Shown here: piece after piece, positions 16,456 through 26,624 of the stretch
How the letters are laid out: the number at the start of each line of letters is the position of its first letter
How positions within the stretch are numbered: the first letter of the stretch is position 1
NCBI GenBank assembly: GCA_020622105.1
Contig: JAHRYP010000019.1
Span: 1 to 51,983 of the forward strand
Length of the DNA stretch: 51,983 nucleotides
From: Methylotenera sp.
Lineage (GTDB): Bacteria; Pseudomonadota; Gammaproteobacteria; Burkholderiales; Methylophilaceae
Reading direction: 5' to 3'
Program-made: the position numbers and the translations under genes
The notes under the pieces: generated by a model
The model's database searches: none
What the model saw: only the letters and a program-made list of their open reading frames with translations
Told to the model about the DNA's origin: nothing

Positions 16456-17898
16456 CTATCCGCAATTTTCCGAAAGTATAAGGCTAATGTGCGTTCCCCT
16501 ATCCTTGCCGGATTCAAAGATTAATTCAGCACCAATTTTCTGCGCACGCTCACGCATAATACCCAAACCAACATGGTTATCTCCGGCATCGACTGTTATG
16601 TCAAAACCTACACCATTATCATATATATCTATCACACACCGGTCTGCACAATTTAATACTATCTTAATCTGACTGGCTTTCGCATGTTTACGCACATTAG
16701 AGAGTGACTCCTGCACAATATGCATAATCTGCAGCACCTGCTCCGGCAATAAATCAGGCGCATTGCCGTGTATGTCGAAACTCGCGTTAATACCGGTTTG
16801 TCCTTGAAACTTTTCCAGCGCGCTACTAATAGCCGTTTGCAGATCAGTGCTATCAATACGGGTACGAAAATGCAGCAGCAGTTCACGCACATCATCATAG
16901 CTTTCCTGCACACCCTCACGAATCTGCGCTAAACCCATTAATGCTTCTGCAATGCGATCCTTCTGCAAATCTTCCTGTAGCATCTGAATCTGGATATTGA
17001 GAAAGGCCAGAGACTGTGCGATGCTATCATGCAGCTCCTGTGCAAAAAGATTACGCTCTTCCGATATTGCCATAGCTTTATCCAGTGCGGCCAGCTCTCG
17101 ATTCTTGGCTTCGATGCTGCGCGTTTTTTCCTCCACTCGCTGCTCAAGTGTGGCATATATATCTCGCAATTCATCCGCCATACGATTAAACCCAACAGCC
17201 AATTCTCCAAATTCATCTTTGCTTGTTACAGGTACTCGTACATCAAAATCAGCTGCTGCCATTCGGCTAATACCATGCCGAAGCTGCCACATGGGGCGTA
17301 CCACCATATGCGAAAAAAGATAGAGCAACGAAACTGTCCCGATCATCGCGAGAATAACTAATGCGATCTGTATATAACGCAATAATGCAGCGGCATGTGC
17401 GTTATTATTCTCAACCATCATAACTAAATCGTTAATTCCAGCTACATATTGCTCTAGCAATGGTCTAAAGCTCTTTAATTCCGCTTGCTGATTAGCTGCA
17501 CCCGAAGTGTTAAGGACCCTTTCTATATGGGTCTTGATGTCGGCTTGCCAAAAATGAATTAAGCGGATCATTTGCGCATTAACATACTGATCCTTGGGTA
17601 AATATAATGGACGTTGAGGATTGCCGTGTGCCAGCTCTTTTAAAGTCATTTCAAACAATGCCATTTCATGCCTGATATCACCTAGCAACTGTACAGAGGG
17701 ATTGTCTACTTGCTGTTGCAGCAGGTATGCAATGCGATATGAGCGCATACGCTCACTGCCAGCATCATTAATTGCCGCCGCGCCACCTTCTAAACGTAAT
17801 GAAACCAGCAAGGTTGTGCCTATTGCAATTAATGCAACAAAAAAATAAACCAGCAGTAACCCAGTGATTTTTTGACGGATTTTTAACTGAGTAATGAT
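16456..17898 (-). CDS. narX: Nitrate/nitrite sensor histidine kinase NarX, with non-ATG start
   Basis: Membrane sensor kinase for nitrate and nitrite. Order: first membrane helix (ITGLLLVYFFVALIAIG), the nitrate-sensing P-box (NDAGSERMRSYR), a periplasmic helical domain, second helix (IALVILAMIGTVSLLYLF), HAMP, a coiled coil, the H-box QELHDSIAQSLAF, and the HATPase (ESLSNVRKHAKAS, DNGVGFD, GLGIMRERA). The first membrane helix has no ATG, GTG or TTG before it: the frame opens at a TGA at 17902-17904 and the first codons are TTT, ATC (17898), ATT (17895). An AAGGAT lies at 17905-17910, placed well for ATC at 17898. The only later standard alternative, TTG at 17811, would remove most of helix 1. 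Either a rare start or a mutated ATG. Confidence 0.9.
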   Translation of the reverse strand: MITQLKIRQKITGLLLVYFFVALIAIGTTLLVSLRLEGGAAAINDAGSERMRSYRIAYLLQQQVDNPSVQLLGDIRHEMALFEMTLKELAHGNPQRPLYLPKDQYVNAQMIRLIHFWQADIKTHIERVLNTSGAANQQAELKSFRPLLEQYVAGINDLVMMVENNNAHAAALLRYIQIALVILAMIGTVSLLYLFSHMVVRPMWQLRHGISRMAAADFDVRVPVTSKDEFGELAVGFNRMADELRDIYATLEQRVEEKTRSIEAKNRELAALDKAMAISEERNLFAQELHDSIAQSLAFLNIQIQMLQEDLQKDRIAEALMGLAQIREGVQESYDDVRELLLHFRTRIDSTDLQTAISSALEKFQGQTGINASFDIHGNAPDLLPEQVLQIMHIVQESLSNVRKHAKASQIKIVLNCADRCVIDIYDNGVGFDITVDAGDNHVGLGIMRERAQKIGAELIFESGKDRGTHISLILSENCG

Positions 17899-18401
17899 AA
17901 ATCAATCCTTATTAGATGGAATTTTCATAAAATTGCGTTACTGAGTACTAGCGTCCGCACTCTCTATTGGACTTAAATCGCTTAAATGAACATATGATAA
18001 TGTCTATTTAAACAAAAACTCTTATCTTTGCAGCATTAATTTTAGGCTTTGCATTAAGCAATCAATCATCTATGTTTGATAATAATGCTCAAACAGTTTC
18101 TATTTTTATGCAAGCTATTTAGTTAAGGCCACATCAATGCACCTTCATTACGTGGCAAGTACTTGCAAATTTAAACATCGTAATGATGTTGATTCAAAAA
18201 TGTGAACTTCACTCAATGTATTTTACGATTTCCCCACCCTCACCTACTGTGCATATCTTTATAAGCTTAGTTCATAAGGACTAAGTCTTAGTTAGTATTG
18301 TCTGGAATATTCAATAAGAGCAATGTGTTTGTTAAGTTTTTTTATGAAAAACTAACTCAATCATTTTTTTATTTTTACTTAATAATTCTTGGAGATAGTA
18401 A
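17899..18401. other. Intergenic region between divergent narX and the cupin gene
   Basis: This AT-rich stretch should hold both promoters. A small palindrome, AACATC-N5-GATGTT, lies near 18174-18190. A weak remnant at 18000-18122 reads MSI, an in-frame TAA, then a signal-peptide-like TKTLIFAALILGFALS; it is too short to call. No FNR-type box with fewer than two mismatches was seen. Confidence 0.45.
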
Positions 18402-18785
18402 ATGAAAATAATTTCGTTTGGAAAGTTTGATGCCCCAAATTCTGCACCTATCACGACTGACTTGGGAGGTTGGGAGCCAGTTGAAGGGAAGCCCACTATG
18501 AAAACTTGGATAGAGCATGCACCTGCTGATGGAAAATTCCTTACAGGTTTCTGGGAAGCAACTCCAGGCACCTATGAAGTTACTTACAACGCGGATGAGA
18601 TGGTACACATGTTCAAGGGTAAAGCTACCCTTACTGATAGTAATGGTGAATCAAAAACTTATGTTGGCGGTGACAGCTTTTTTGTTGAAGCTGGATTTAA
18701 GGGCACTTGGAAAACTTTAGAAACTGTTCAAAAGATTTTTGCAATAAGAATTGGACAGGATGTTGCTACTCCATTTGGAGATTGA
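18402..18785 (+). CDS. Small single-domain cupin protein (DUF861-like)
   Basis: 127 residues with the fold of a small cupin: WEATPGTYEVTYNADEMVHMFKGKATLTDSNGE contains the first cupin motif (G-X-[YF]-X4-Y-X-x-[DE]-E-X-X-x-[MIV]) and GGDSFFVEAGFKGTWKTLE the second. It resembles DUF861 (ureidoglycine aminohydrolase-like) proteins, with Glu-Met-Val-His in place of the full His set. Start at ATG 18402 with GGAG upstream. It precedes dimethylamine dehydrogenase by 97 bases on the same strand, so a role in amine metabolism or sensing is possible but unproven. Confidence 0.8.
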   Translation: MKIISFGKFDAPNSAPITTDLGGWEPVEGKPTMKTWIEHAPADGKFLTGFWEATPGTYEVTYNADEMVHMFKGKATLTDSNGESKTYVGGDSFFVEAGFKGTWKTLETVQKIFAIRIGQDVATPFGD

Positions 18786-18867
18786 GCTACTTCGTAAAAC
18801 AACTCATAGGAGCAAGCTATTGAGTGAGTTAGGCTTCTTTGTACTCCACCTAGTTTCAATAATTTAA

Positions 18868-21093
<2,226 letters not shown>

Positions 21094-21114
21094 ATAGGTT
21101 CTAAATTAACCTTG

Positions 21115-21154
21115 AAAAAGCAACGTGGTGGCGTAAACCCACCGCGTTGCTTTT
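21115..21154. terminator. Bidirectional rho-independent terminator
   Basis: AAAAAGCAACG-TGGTGG, a six-base loop, then CCACCGCGTTGCTTTT form a long stem flanked by an A-run and a T-run. It lies between the convergent dimethylamine dehydrogenase and LuxR-type genes and can serve both. Confidence 0.9.
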
Positions 21155-21482
21155 ATTTGTTTGAAGTTTGTGAATTCAGTGCCCGGTCTAGACCATGCTT
21201 CACTACGAAAACAGCCGCCTGCAACCTACTTGTGAGTCGAAGTTTACGCAGAATACCGTGAATATAAATCTTTATAGTTGATTCAGCCAATCCTAATTCT
21301 TTTGCAATCTCTTTATTACTTAAGCCACGGGCCAGGATAATAAGAACATCACGCTCGCGATCAGTAAGTTTATGCAACCTAAGTGAAAATGGGGAGTTTT
21401 TAGGCATGTTGCGTACGAAATTAAGATAACAGTCTAAACAGCCGGAAGTTGTAGAGGATTGATCTTGAGGTGGTTCCAACAT
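21153..21482 (-). CDS. Receiver-less NarL-like LuxR-type regulator
   Basis: 109 residues. The C-terminal ~65 form a LuxR/NarL helix-turn-helix (LTDRERDVLIILARGLSNKEIAKELGLAESTIKIY), clearly related to the DNA-binding domain of the NarL encoded at 15.8 kb. There is no receiver domain; instead a 35-residue N-terminus carries a Cys pair (SGCLDCYLNF). It cannot be controlled by phosphorylation of a receiver, so it may act constitutively, be redox-sensitive or compete with NarL; all are inference. A perfect FNR-type box lies about 140 bases upstream. Confidence 0.85.
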   Translation of the reverse strand: MLEPPQDQSSTTSGCLDCYLNFVRNMPKNSPFSLRLHKLTDRERDVLIILARGLSNKEIAKELGLAESTIKIYIHGILRKLRLTSRLQAAVFVVKHGLDRALNSQTSNK

Positions 21483-21622
21483 GGCGTTAACTGATTCCTA
21501 TTAGAAGTTTTAAATTAACATTTGAGAGTATATTAACTTAACAAAACAGTTAGATTGAAAGTATGTATCTTCACATACATTAACAGCTGAGCAAAGTATA
21601 TTCATATGCACTGAGTATTTAA

Positions 21623-21636
21623 TTGATATGTATCAA
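21623..21636. promoter_or_regulatory. FNR/ANR/DNR-type box upstream of the LuxR-type gene
   Basis: TTGATATGTATCAA is a perfect match to TTGAT-N4-ATCAA, centred about 147 bases upstream of the LuxR-type start on the minus strand and 630 upstream of the yhcC-like gene. The distance suits the LuxR-type gene better. Confidence 0.75.
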
Positions 21637-21965
21637 TATGCTAAAAATATTGATCTTAATCTAATGTCAGTTGGTCATTTACTTTTTTTTGGCAGATACA
21701 TCTTCCATTAACGATGAAGGTATTGTCTCAATTACATCTGCAATTTATAGCAGATTCATAATTTCAATGTTGCGCGCACTACTCTCTCCACCCCGACATA
21801 TAAGTACTATTAGTGCTCTTTATCTCAGCTCAAGTTTCTCGAGAAAGAACTTTTGATTTCCTTGCTTCACTCAATAGTATTACCCAAAGCAGCAAGAGCA
21901 GAATTTACGCAAAATGACGGTGATTTTTTAGCCTCAGATGAATGCTAAAAATTAAATTTTCATTC

Positions 21966-21979
21966 TTGAGCCAGATCAA
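21966..21979. promoter_or_regulatory. Imperfect FNR-type box upstream of the ubi operon
   Basis: TTGAGCCAGATCAA differs at one position from TTGAT-N4-ATCAA. It lies about 290 bases upstream of the yhcC-like start. Anaerobic ubiquinone genes ubiUV are FNR-activated in E. coli, which makes such a site plausible. Confidence 0.45.
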
Positions 21980-22261
21980 GGTATATCAAGTAAATACATA
22001 CTAAAGTTTTCAAATTGAAAACAGACTAGTCATGTCTTTGACGTTATATACACCAGCATTGATTTACATAATTTCGACATCCACTTCTCTCTATTCTTCG
22101 GATATCAGAGTTATTTAGCTGGTTAAACTAAATGCGCAAGAAAAAATTGGATCTTAAATGAAAGAGTATTTGCAGATTTCTCAAAGAAACAGAATACGCT
22201 GCATTCCAGTCTACGGTACAAGGTACTTAGTCGCAGATATGCTTTTTGCATGGAGTCATGC

Positions 22262-23215
22262 ATGATTCTATCTAACAGAGTAAATACTTATGGCCAGTTT
22301 CTATTAAAACGCTATGGCAAACGTATCCATAAAGTGGCGCTTGATGCAGGTTTTACTTGTCCAAATCGTGATGGTACAAAAGGAACTGGAGGGTGTACGT
22401 TCTGTAATAATGTTTCGTTCAGTCCGGCTACTGGATCTCGTCTTGATGTCCCAGGTCAAATTGCCAAGGCAAGAGCCGCAATAGCTAAACGTACGCGGGC
22501 TCGTCAGTTTATCGCTTATTTTCAGGCATACACTAACACTTATGCAGACATCGCGGAACTTGAAACTCTCTATCGCGAAGCTTTAGCGCAACCAGATGTG
22601 ATTGGAATTTCAGTTGGTACCCGACCAGACTGTGTATCACCAGCGGTACTTGACCTGCTGGAGACTCTACGTGATGAAGGACTGGAAGTATGGCTGGAAC
22701 TTGGGTTGCAATCGGCGTTCGATGATACGCTGGCTAGGGTCAACCGTGGCCATACATTAGCAGAATATCGCGAGACTGCATTGGCAGCGCGTTCCCGAGG
22801 CATTCCGCTATGCACTCATTTGATTATAGGTCTGCCAGGTGAAAATGAACGCCATTATCATTCTACGCTCGATACCGTTCTGGAAATCGGTGTAGATGGA
22901 CTTAAGCTCCATCCCCTGCACGTAGTTAAGCGCACTATATTGGCTTATCAGTGGCGTCGTGGTGGTTATGAGCCGCTTAGTCAAGTTGACTATATACGCA
23001 TCGCCGCGGATCTGATTGAGCGCACACCCCAACACATCATCTTCCACCGTGTGACTGCAACAGCATCGAAAGATATTTTGCTAGCACCTGAATGGTGTTC
23101 ACAGAAATGGAACATATTAAATGGTATTGAGAAAGAGTTGCGCCAACGCGGCACCCGCCAGAGTAGTCGCGCCGGAGTAGATCACATAATAAAGGATATG
23201 CAATATGTCTCTTGA
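22262..23215 (+). CDS. Radical SAM protein of the YhcC family (TIGR01212-like)
   Basis: About 317 residues. The radical SAM cysteines lie in the family-specific pattern FTCPNRDGTKGTGGCTFC near the N-terminus, with NVSFSP following, and the body has VIGISVGTRPDCV and LELGLQSAFDDTL, characteristic of YhcC. The function of the family is not established. The ATG at 22262 has GGAG 6 bases upstream; an ATG at 22250 is in frame. It overlaps the start of ubiU by 11 bases, so it is translationally coupled to the oxygen-independent ubiquinone genes and may supply a modification used there. Confidence 0.9.
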   Translation: MILSNRVNTYGQFLLKRYGKRIHKVALDAGFTCPNRDGTKGTGGCTFCNNVSFSPATGSRLDVPGQIAKARAAIAKRTRARQFIAYFQAYTNTYADIAELETLYREALAQPDVIGISVGTRPDCVSPAVLDLLETLRDEGLEVWLELGLQSAFDDTLARVNRGHTLAEYRETALAARSRGIPLCTHLIIGLPGENERHYHSTLDTVLEIGVDGLKLHPLHVVKRTILAYQWRRGGYEPLSQVDYIRIAADLIERTPQHIIFHRVTATASKDILLAPEWCSQKWNILNGIEKELRQRGTRQSSRAGVDHIIKDMQYVS

Positions 23216-24206
23216 ACTGGTCTGCCCGGCAGGTAATCTGCCAGCACTCAAGGCGGCTGTAGACAACGGGGCCGACTGTGTTTACATGGGTTTCCGTAAC
23301 AGCACCAACGCACGCGCCTTTGCCGGTTTGAATTTCGATAACGAAACCGCCAAACAAGGGATTCGCTACGCCCATGATCGTAGCTGCAAAGTACTACTGG
23401 CACTTAATACGTATCCGCAAACTGCGGAATCTCATATATGGAAGCAGGCGGTGGATGATGCGGCTGAACTAGGCATCGATGCTCTGATTTTGGCTGATCT
23501 TGGCCTGATGCGCTATGCCAGCCGCACTTATCCTGATTTACGGTTGCATCTCTCAGTGCAGGGCTCTGCGACTAATTACGAGGCGATAAATTTCTACTAC
23601 GAGCATTTTGACATTCAACGTGCTGTACTGCCACGCGTGCTATCGCTGGCACAGGTCGAGAACGTCGTAAAAAACACGTCGGTTGAGATTGAGTTGTTCG
23701 GCTTCGGCGGATTATGCGTGATGGTGGAGGGTCGCTGCATACTATCGTCCTATGCCACTGGCGAATCGCCTAACACTGCAGGAGTATGCTCTCCGGCTAA
23801 AGCTGTACGCTGGCAACAAACGCCAAATGGACTGGAATCACGATTGAATGGCGTGTTACTGGATAAATACAGTGCTAACGAGAATGCCGGCTATCCAACC
23901 TTGTGCAAAGGTCGTTTCGAAGTTGAAGATGAAATATATTACGCTTTGGAAGAACCAACCAGCCTCAACACACTAGAATTGATCCCAGACATGTTGCGCA
24001 TTGGAATCAGCGCCATCAAGATTGAAGGTCGTCAGCGCAGCCCCGTCTATGTTGAACAAGTGACGCGTGTATGGCGAGCAGCTATTGATGCAGCGAAACA
24101 AGATGCAGCGCATTATGTAGCTAAAGAGGACTGGATGACACAGCTAGGCAAACTTTCGGAGGGGCAGCAACATACGCTTGGCGCCTATTATCGTCCATGG
24201 AAATAA
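23205..24206 (+). CDS. ubiU: Oxygen-independent ubiquinone hydroxylation protein UbiU
   Basis: A U32-peptidase-family protein that, with UbiV, performs the O2-independent hydroxylations of ubiquinone synthesis using a [4Fe-4S] cluster. The N-terminus MSLELVCPAGNLPALKAAVDNGAD is the family signature. The cluster cysteines are visible in FGGLCVMVEGRCILSSYATGES, then AGVCSPAKAVRW and LCKGRFE. The 333 residues match E. coli YhbU. It forms a heterodimer with UbiV, whose gene follows after 4 bases. Confidence 0.93.
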   Translation: MSLELVCPAGNLPALKAAVDNGADCVYMGFRNSTNARAFAGLNFDNETAKQGIRYAHDRSCKVLLALNTYPQTAESHIWKQAVDDAAELGIDALILADLGLMRYASRTYPDLRLHLSVQGSATNYEAINFYYEHFDIQRAVLPRVLSLAQVENVVKNTSVEIELFGFGGLCVMVEGRCILSSYATGESPNTAGVCSPAKAVRWQQTPNGLESRLNGVLLDKYSANENAGYPTLCKGRFEVEDEIYYALEEPTSLNTLELIPDMLRIGISAIKIEGRQRSPVYVEQVTRVWRAAIDAAKQDAAHYVAKEDWMTQLGKLSEGQQHTLGAYYRPWK

Positions 24207-24210
24207 TATT

Positions 24211-25107
24211 ATGAAAATCTCTTTGGGCCCTATTCTCTATTACTGGACTCGTCAAAGCGTGCTGGATTTCTACGAGCAGGTTGTCAATTGGCCAGCAGAC
24301 ATTGTCTATTTAGGCGAAGTGGTTTGTTCACGTCGCCATGAAATGCGCTTCGGTGACTGGTTAGATGTGGCCAGTAAATTGTCTGCCGCTGGCAAAGAAG
24401 TGGTCTTGTCCACGCAGGCACTGCTAGAGTCCGAATCTGACCTTAAAATGTTACGTCGCCTTACTGGTAGTGGCCAGTTCTGCATAGAAGCCAACGATAT
24501 AGGAGCTGTACGCCTATCCACAGGCAAGCCATTTGTCGTTGGACCCCACATTAACACTTACAACGGTGAGACGCTCGCAATACTTGCAGAGCAGGGAGCA
24601 ACCCGCTGGGTCATGCCAGTAGAATTGTCGCGTTATATGCTGGCTGAGCTACTAGTGAAAAAACCTCAAGGTATGGAAACTGAAGTGTTTGCTTATGGTC
24701 GTTTGCCATTGGCTTTCTCTTCACGTTGTTTTACTGCCCGGCGCCATAATCTGCCTAAAGATGATTGTCATTTTAAGTGTCTGGAGCATCCTTGCGGCAT
24801 GACACTTAAAACACGTGAGGGGCAGTCATTTTTGGCATTAAATGGAACGCAGACTCAATCTGCCAGCATTCATAATTTGATCAGCGAGATCGACGACATG
24901 CGTCAATTGGGTGTCGACGTTGTGCGTATCAGCCCGCAACCGGATCATACTGGTGAAGTAGTCGCAGCATTCAGGGCTGCGATTGATAATATAGTGAGCA
25001 GCAGTGAAGCACAGACTGCGCTTGCATCATTCCTGTTTGATGATCCATGTGATGGATATTGGCATGGACTATCTGGTATTGAACAATCAATTAAGATGCT
25101 GTCATGA
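24211..25107 (+). CDS. ubiV: Oxygen-independent ubiquinone hydroxylation protein UbiV
   Basis: Second U32-family subunit, 298 residues from the ATG at 24211 (MKISLGPILYYW). Conserved cysteines of the [4Fe-4S] site are in YLGEVVCSRRHEMR and in SSRCFTARRHNLPKDDC / FKCLEHPCGM. It overlaps ubiT by 4 bases (ATGA). UbiU-UbiV acts with UbiT to hydroxylate the ring with prephenate as oxygen donor in E. coli. A longer reading to 24178 would overlap ubiU and has no ribosome site. Confidence 0.93.
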   Translation: MKISLGPILYYWTRQSVLDFYEQVVNWPADIVYLGEVVCSRRHEMRFGDWLDVASKLSAAGKEVVLSTQALLESESDLKMLRRLTGSGQFCIEANDIGAVRLSTGKPFVVGPHINTYNGETLAILAEQGATRWVMPVELSRYMLAELLVKKPQGMETEVFAYGRLPLAFSSRCFTARRHNLPKDDCHFKCLEHPCGMTLKTREGQSFLALNGTQTQSASIHNLISEIDDMRQLGVDVVRISPQPDHTGEVVAAFRAAIDNIVSSSEAQTALASFLFDDPCDGYWHGLSGIEQSIKMLS

Positions 25108-25574
25108 GCCCAAAAATCTACACATTTCCACCTCAGCTAGGTAAATTAATTGAACATCTGCCAACATGGCCTTCATCTTTCACCTTTGCCTGTGTGCTTG
25201 ATCTGGCGCTACGTCAAGTTATTCGTCGAGGTGACCTGCAAGCGCTGTATGGAAAACGGATTGCAATACACGTCACAGATGCCGGACTACGTTTGCACTT
25301 CACTGTGCTGAACAGTGGCTTTTCAGCCGCTAAGGGCAATCTGATTCCAGACCTCATAATTAGTGCTAGTGCCTATGATTTTTATCTGCTGGCGATGCGT
25401 AAGGAGGATCCTGACACCCTGTTTTTTAATCGACGACTGCTGGTGGAAGGCGATACAGAACTGGGATTGGTCGCCAAGAATACGCTGGATGCCATTGAGT
25501 ATCCAATACTCAAGCTTAAATGCGTATCCCCATTAGACTTGTTGAAAACGATGAAAAAAAGACTGTGGATATAA
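25104..25574 (+). CDS. ubiT: Ubiquinone biosynthesis accessory protein UbiT (SCP2 domain)
   Basis: 156 residues with an SCP2 lipid-binding fold (ALYGKRIAIHVTDAGLRLHFTV ... PDLIISASAYDFYLLAMRKEDPDTLFFNRRLLVEGDTELGL). The run DPDTLFFNRRLLVEGDTEL is characteristic of UbiT/YhbT. It carries hydrophobic ubiquinone intermediates in the anaerobic pathway, replacing aerobic UbiJ. It overlaps the ubiV stop. The DGC-protein gene starts 52 bases further on. Confidence 0.92.
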   Translation: MSPKIYTFPPQLGKLIEHLPTWPSSFTFACVLDLALRQVIRRGDLQALYGKRIAIHVTDAGLRLHFTVLNSGFSAAKGNLIPDLIISASAYDFYLLAMRKEDPDTLFFNRRLLVEGDTELGLVAKNTLDAIEYPILKLKCVSPLDLLKTMKKRLWI

Positions 25575-25626
25575 TCGCGACCATGCACTTTAGTTTTGAC
25601 CCACTTAGATGAAAGGAGCTATTCGT

Positions 25627-26040
25627 ATGAGCAAAAAAAATGTAAATTTGCCTATAGTATATTCCTGTTCCGGCTGCTCCAGTGTGGCGCAAATGGCAAA
25701 TTATATTGCGTTAGAACTCGACAAACGGGGTTTAGCGGAAATGTCCTGCATTGCGGGAGTAGGTGGAAACGTGCCGCACTTGGTGAAAATTGCACATTCT
25801 GGCCGCCCAATTGTTGCACTTGATGGTTGCCCCCTCGCTTGCACTAAAGCTTGTCTGGCTAAACATGACATAGAACCGGACAGCTACCATCTGCTGAACC
25901 AGTATGGTGTGAAAAAAATCTATCATACGGGCTTCGATTCCGATATGGCGCAAGCTGTACTTGAGCTAGTAATTACAAAAATGGATGAAGAATTGCCTTC
26001 GCTACCCTCTACCCCATGCTCACTAAACCCAAACGACTGA
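25627..26040 (+). CDS. Cys-rich DGC-domain putative zinc-binding protein
   Basis: 137 residues from the ATG at 25627, which has AAGGAG 10 bases upstream; an in-frame ATG at 25609 contains that ribosome site itself. Conserved motifs are IVYSCSGCSSVAQMANYIA, SCIAGVGGN and LDGCPLACTKACL, giving the D-G-C signature of the putative zinc-binding (DGC/DUF1847-like) family. Function is unknown. Its end overlaps ubiX by 25 bases, so it is embedded in the ubiquinone operon. The Cys motifs might hold Zn or an Fe-S cluster and could serve UbiUV; inference only. Confidence 0.85.
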   Translation: MSKKNVNLPIVYSCSGCSSVAQMANYIALELDKRGLAEMSCIAGVGGNVPHLVKIAHSGRPIVALDGCPLACTKACLAKHDIEPDSYHLLNQYGVKKIYHTGFDSDMAQAVLELVITKMDEELPSLPSTPCSLNPND

Positions 26041-26624
26041 TCGTTGCCATTACAGGCGCCTCTGGGGCTACTTATGGCGTACGTCTGCTGCAAGTACTCA
26101 GTAATATGCCGGAGATTGAAACACATCTGGTGGTGTCAGAATCCGGGCTGCTTAATATACAGCACGAGCTTGATATGAGTCTCCCGCAGCTTGAAGCATT
26201 AGTAGAAGTGACGCATCATATCAACAATATAGGTGCATCTATTGCCAGCGGCTCATTCCAGTCTGATGGTATGGTCGTGGCACCGTGCTCGATGAGAACA
26301 TTAGCAGCGGTGGCACACGGCTTATCAGACAACCTGATTACACGGGCTGCTGATGTCATGCTCAAGGAGCGTCGCCAACTGATTTTAATGGTACGTGAAA
26401 CACCCTTCAATCTGGCTCATTTACGCAACATGACCAGTGTCACCGAAATGGGTGGCATTATCTACCCGCCATTGCCATGTTTTTACCATCGACCACAAAC
26501 TATAGCCGATATAATCGACCAAACTGTCAGCCGCGTTATCGACTTGCTAGGTGTGCCGCATAAGCTGGCACCTCGCTGGGAAGGGCTGACTGCAGCCACT
26601 CAGAACAACTTGGCGGGTGGCTGA
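26016..26624 (+). CDS. ubiX: Flavin prenyltransferase UbiX
   Basis: UbiX makes the prenylated FMN cofactor for the UbiD decarboxylase from dimethylallyl phosphate and FMN. The 202 residues show the FMN-binding [16 protein letters not shown] at the start, the [28 protein letters not shown] core and the [18 protein letters not shown] active-site run. It overlaps both neighbours (25 bases with the DGC gene, 8 with ubiD). Confidence 0.96.
   Translation: MLTKPKRLIVAITGASGATYGVRLLQVLSNMPEIETHLVVSESGLLNIQHELDMSLPQLEALVEVTHHINNIGASIASGSFQSDGMVVAPCSMRTLAAVAHGLSDNLITRAADVMLKERRQLILMVRETPFNLAHLRNMTSVTEMGGIIYPPLPCFYHRPQTIADIIDQTVSRVIDLLGVPHKLAPRWEGLTAATQNNLAGG

Larger units (their letters stand above)
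21483..22249. other. Divergent regulatory region between the LuxR-type gene and the ubi operon
   Basis: About 770 AT-rich bases without a convincing gene. It contains a perfect FNR-type box (21623-21636) and a one-mismatch box (21966-21979). A 61-codon frame at 21671-21856 lacks a ribosome site and any family resemblance and was not called. Confidence 0.6.

Noticed and set aside
18000-18122. Signal-peptide-like frame MSI-TAA-TKTLIFAALILG between narX and the cupin gene
   Set aside because: Only about 40 codons with an internal stop and no recognisable mature part; too weak to call a gene.
21671-21856. 61-codon open frame upstream of the ubi operon
   Set aside because: No ribosome site, low-complexity hydrophobic content and a location in a regulatory region with FNR-type boxes.
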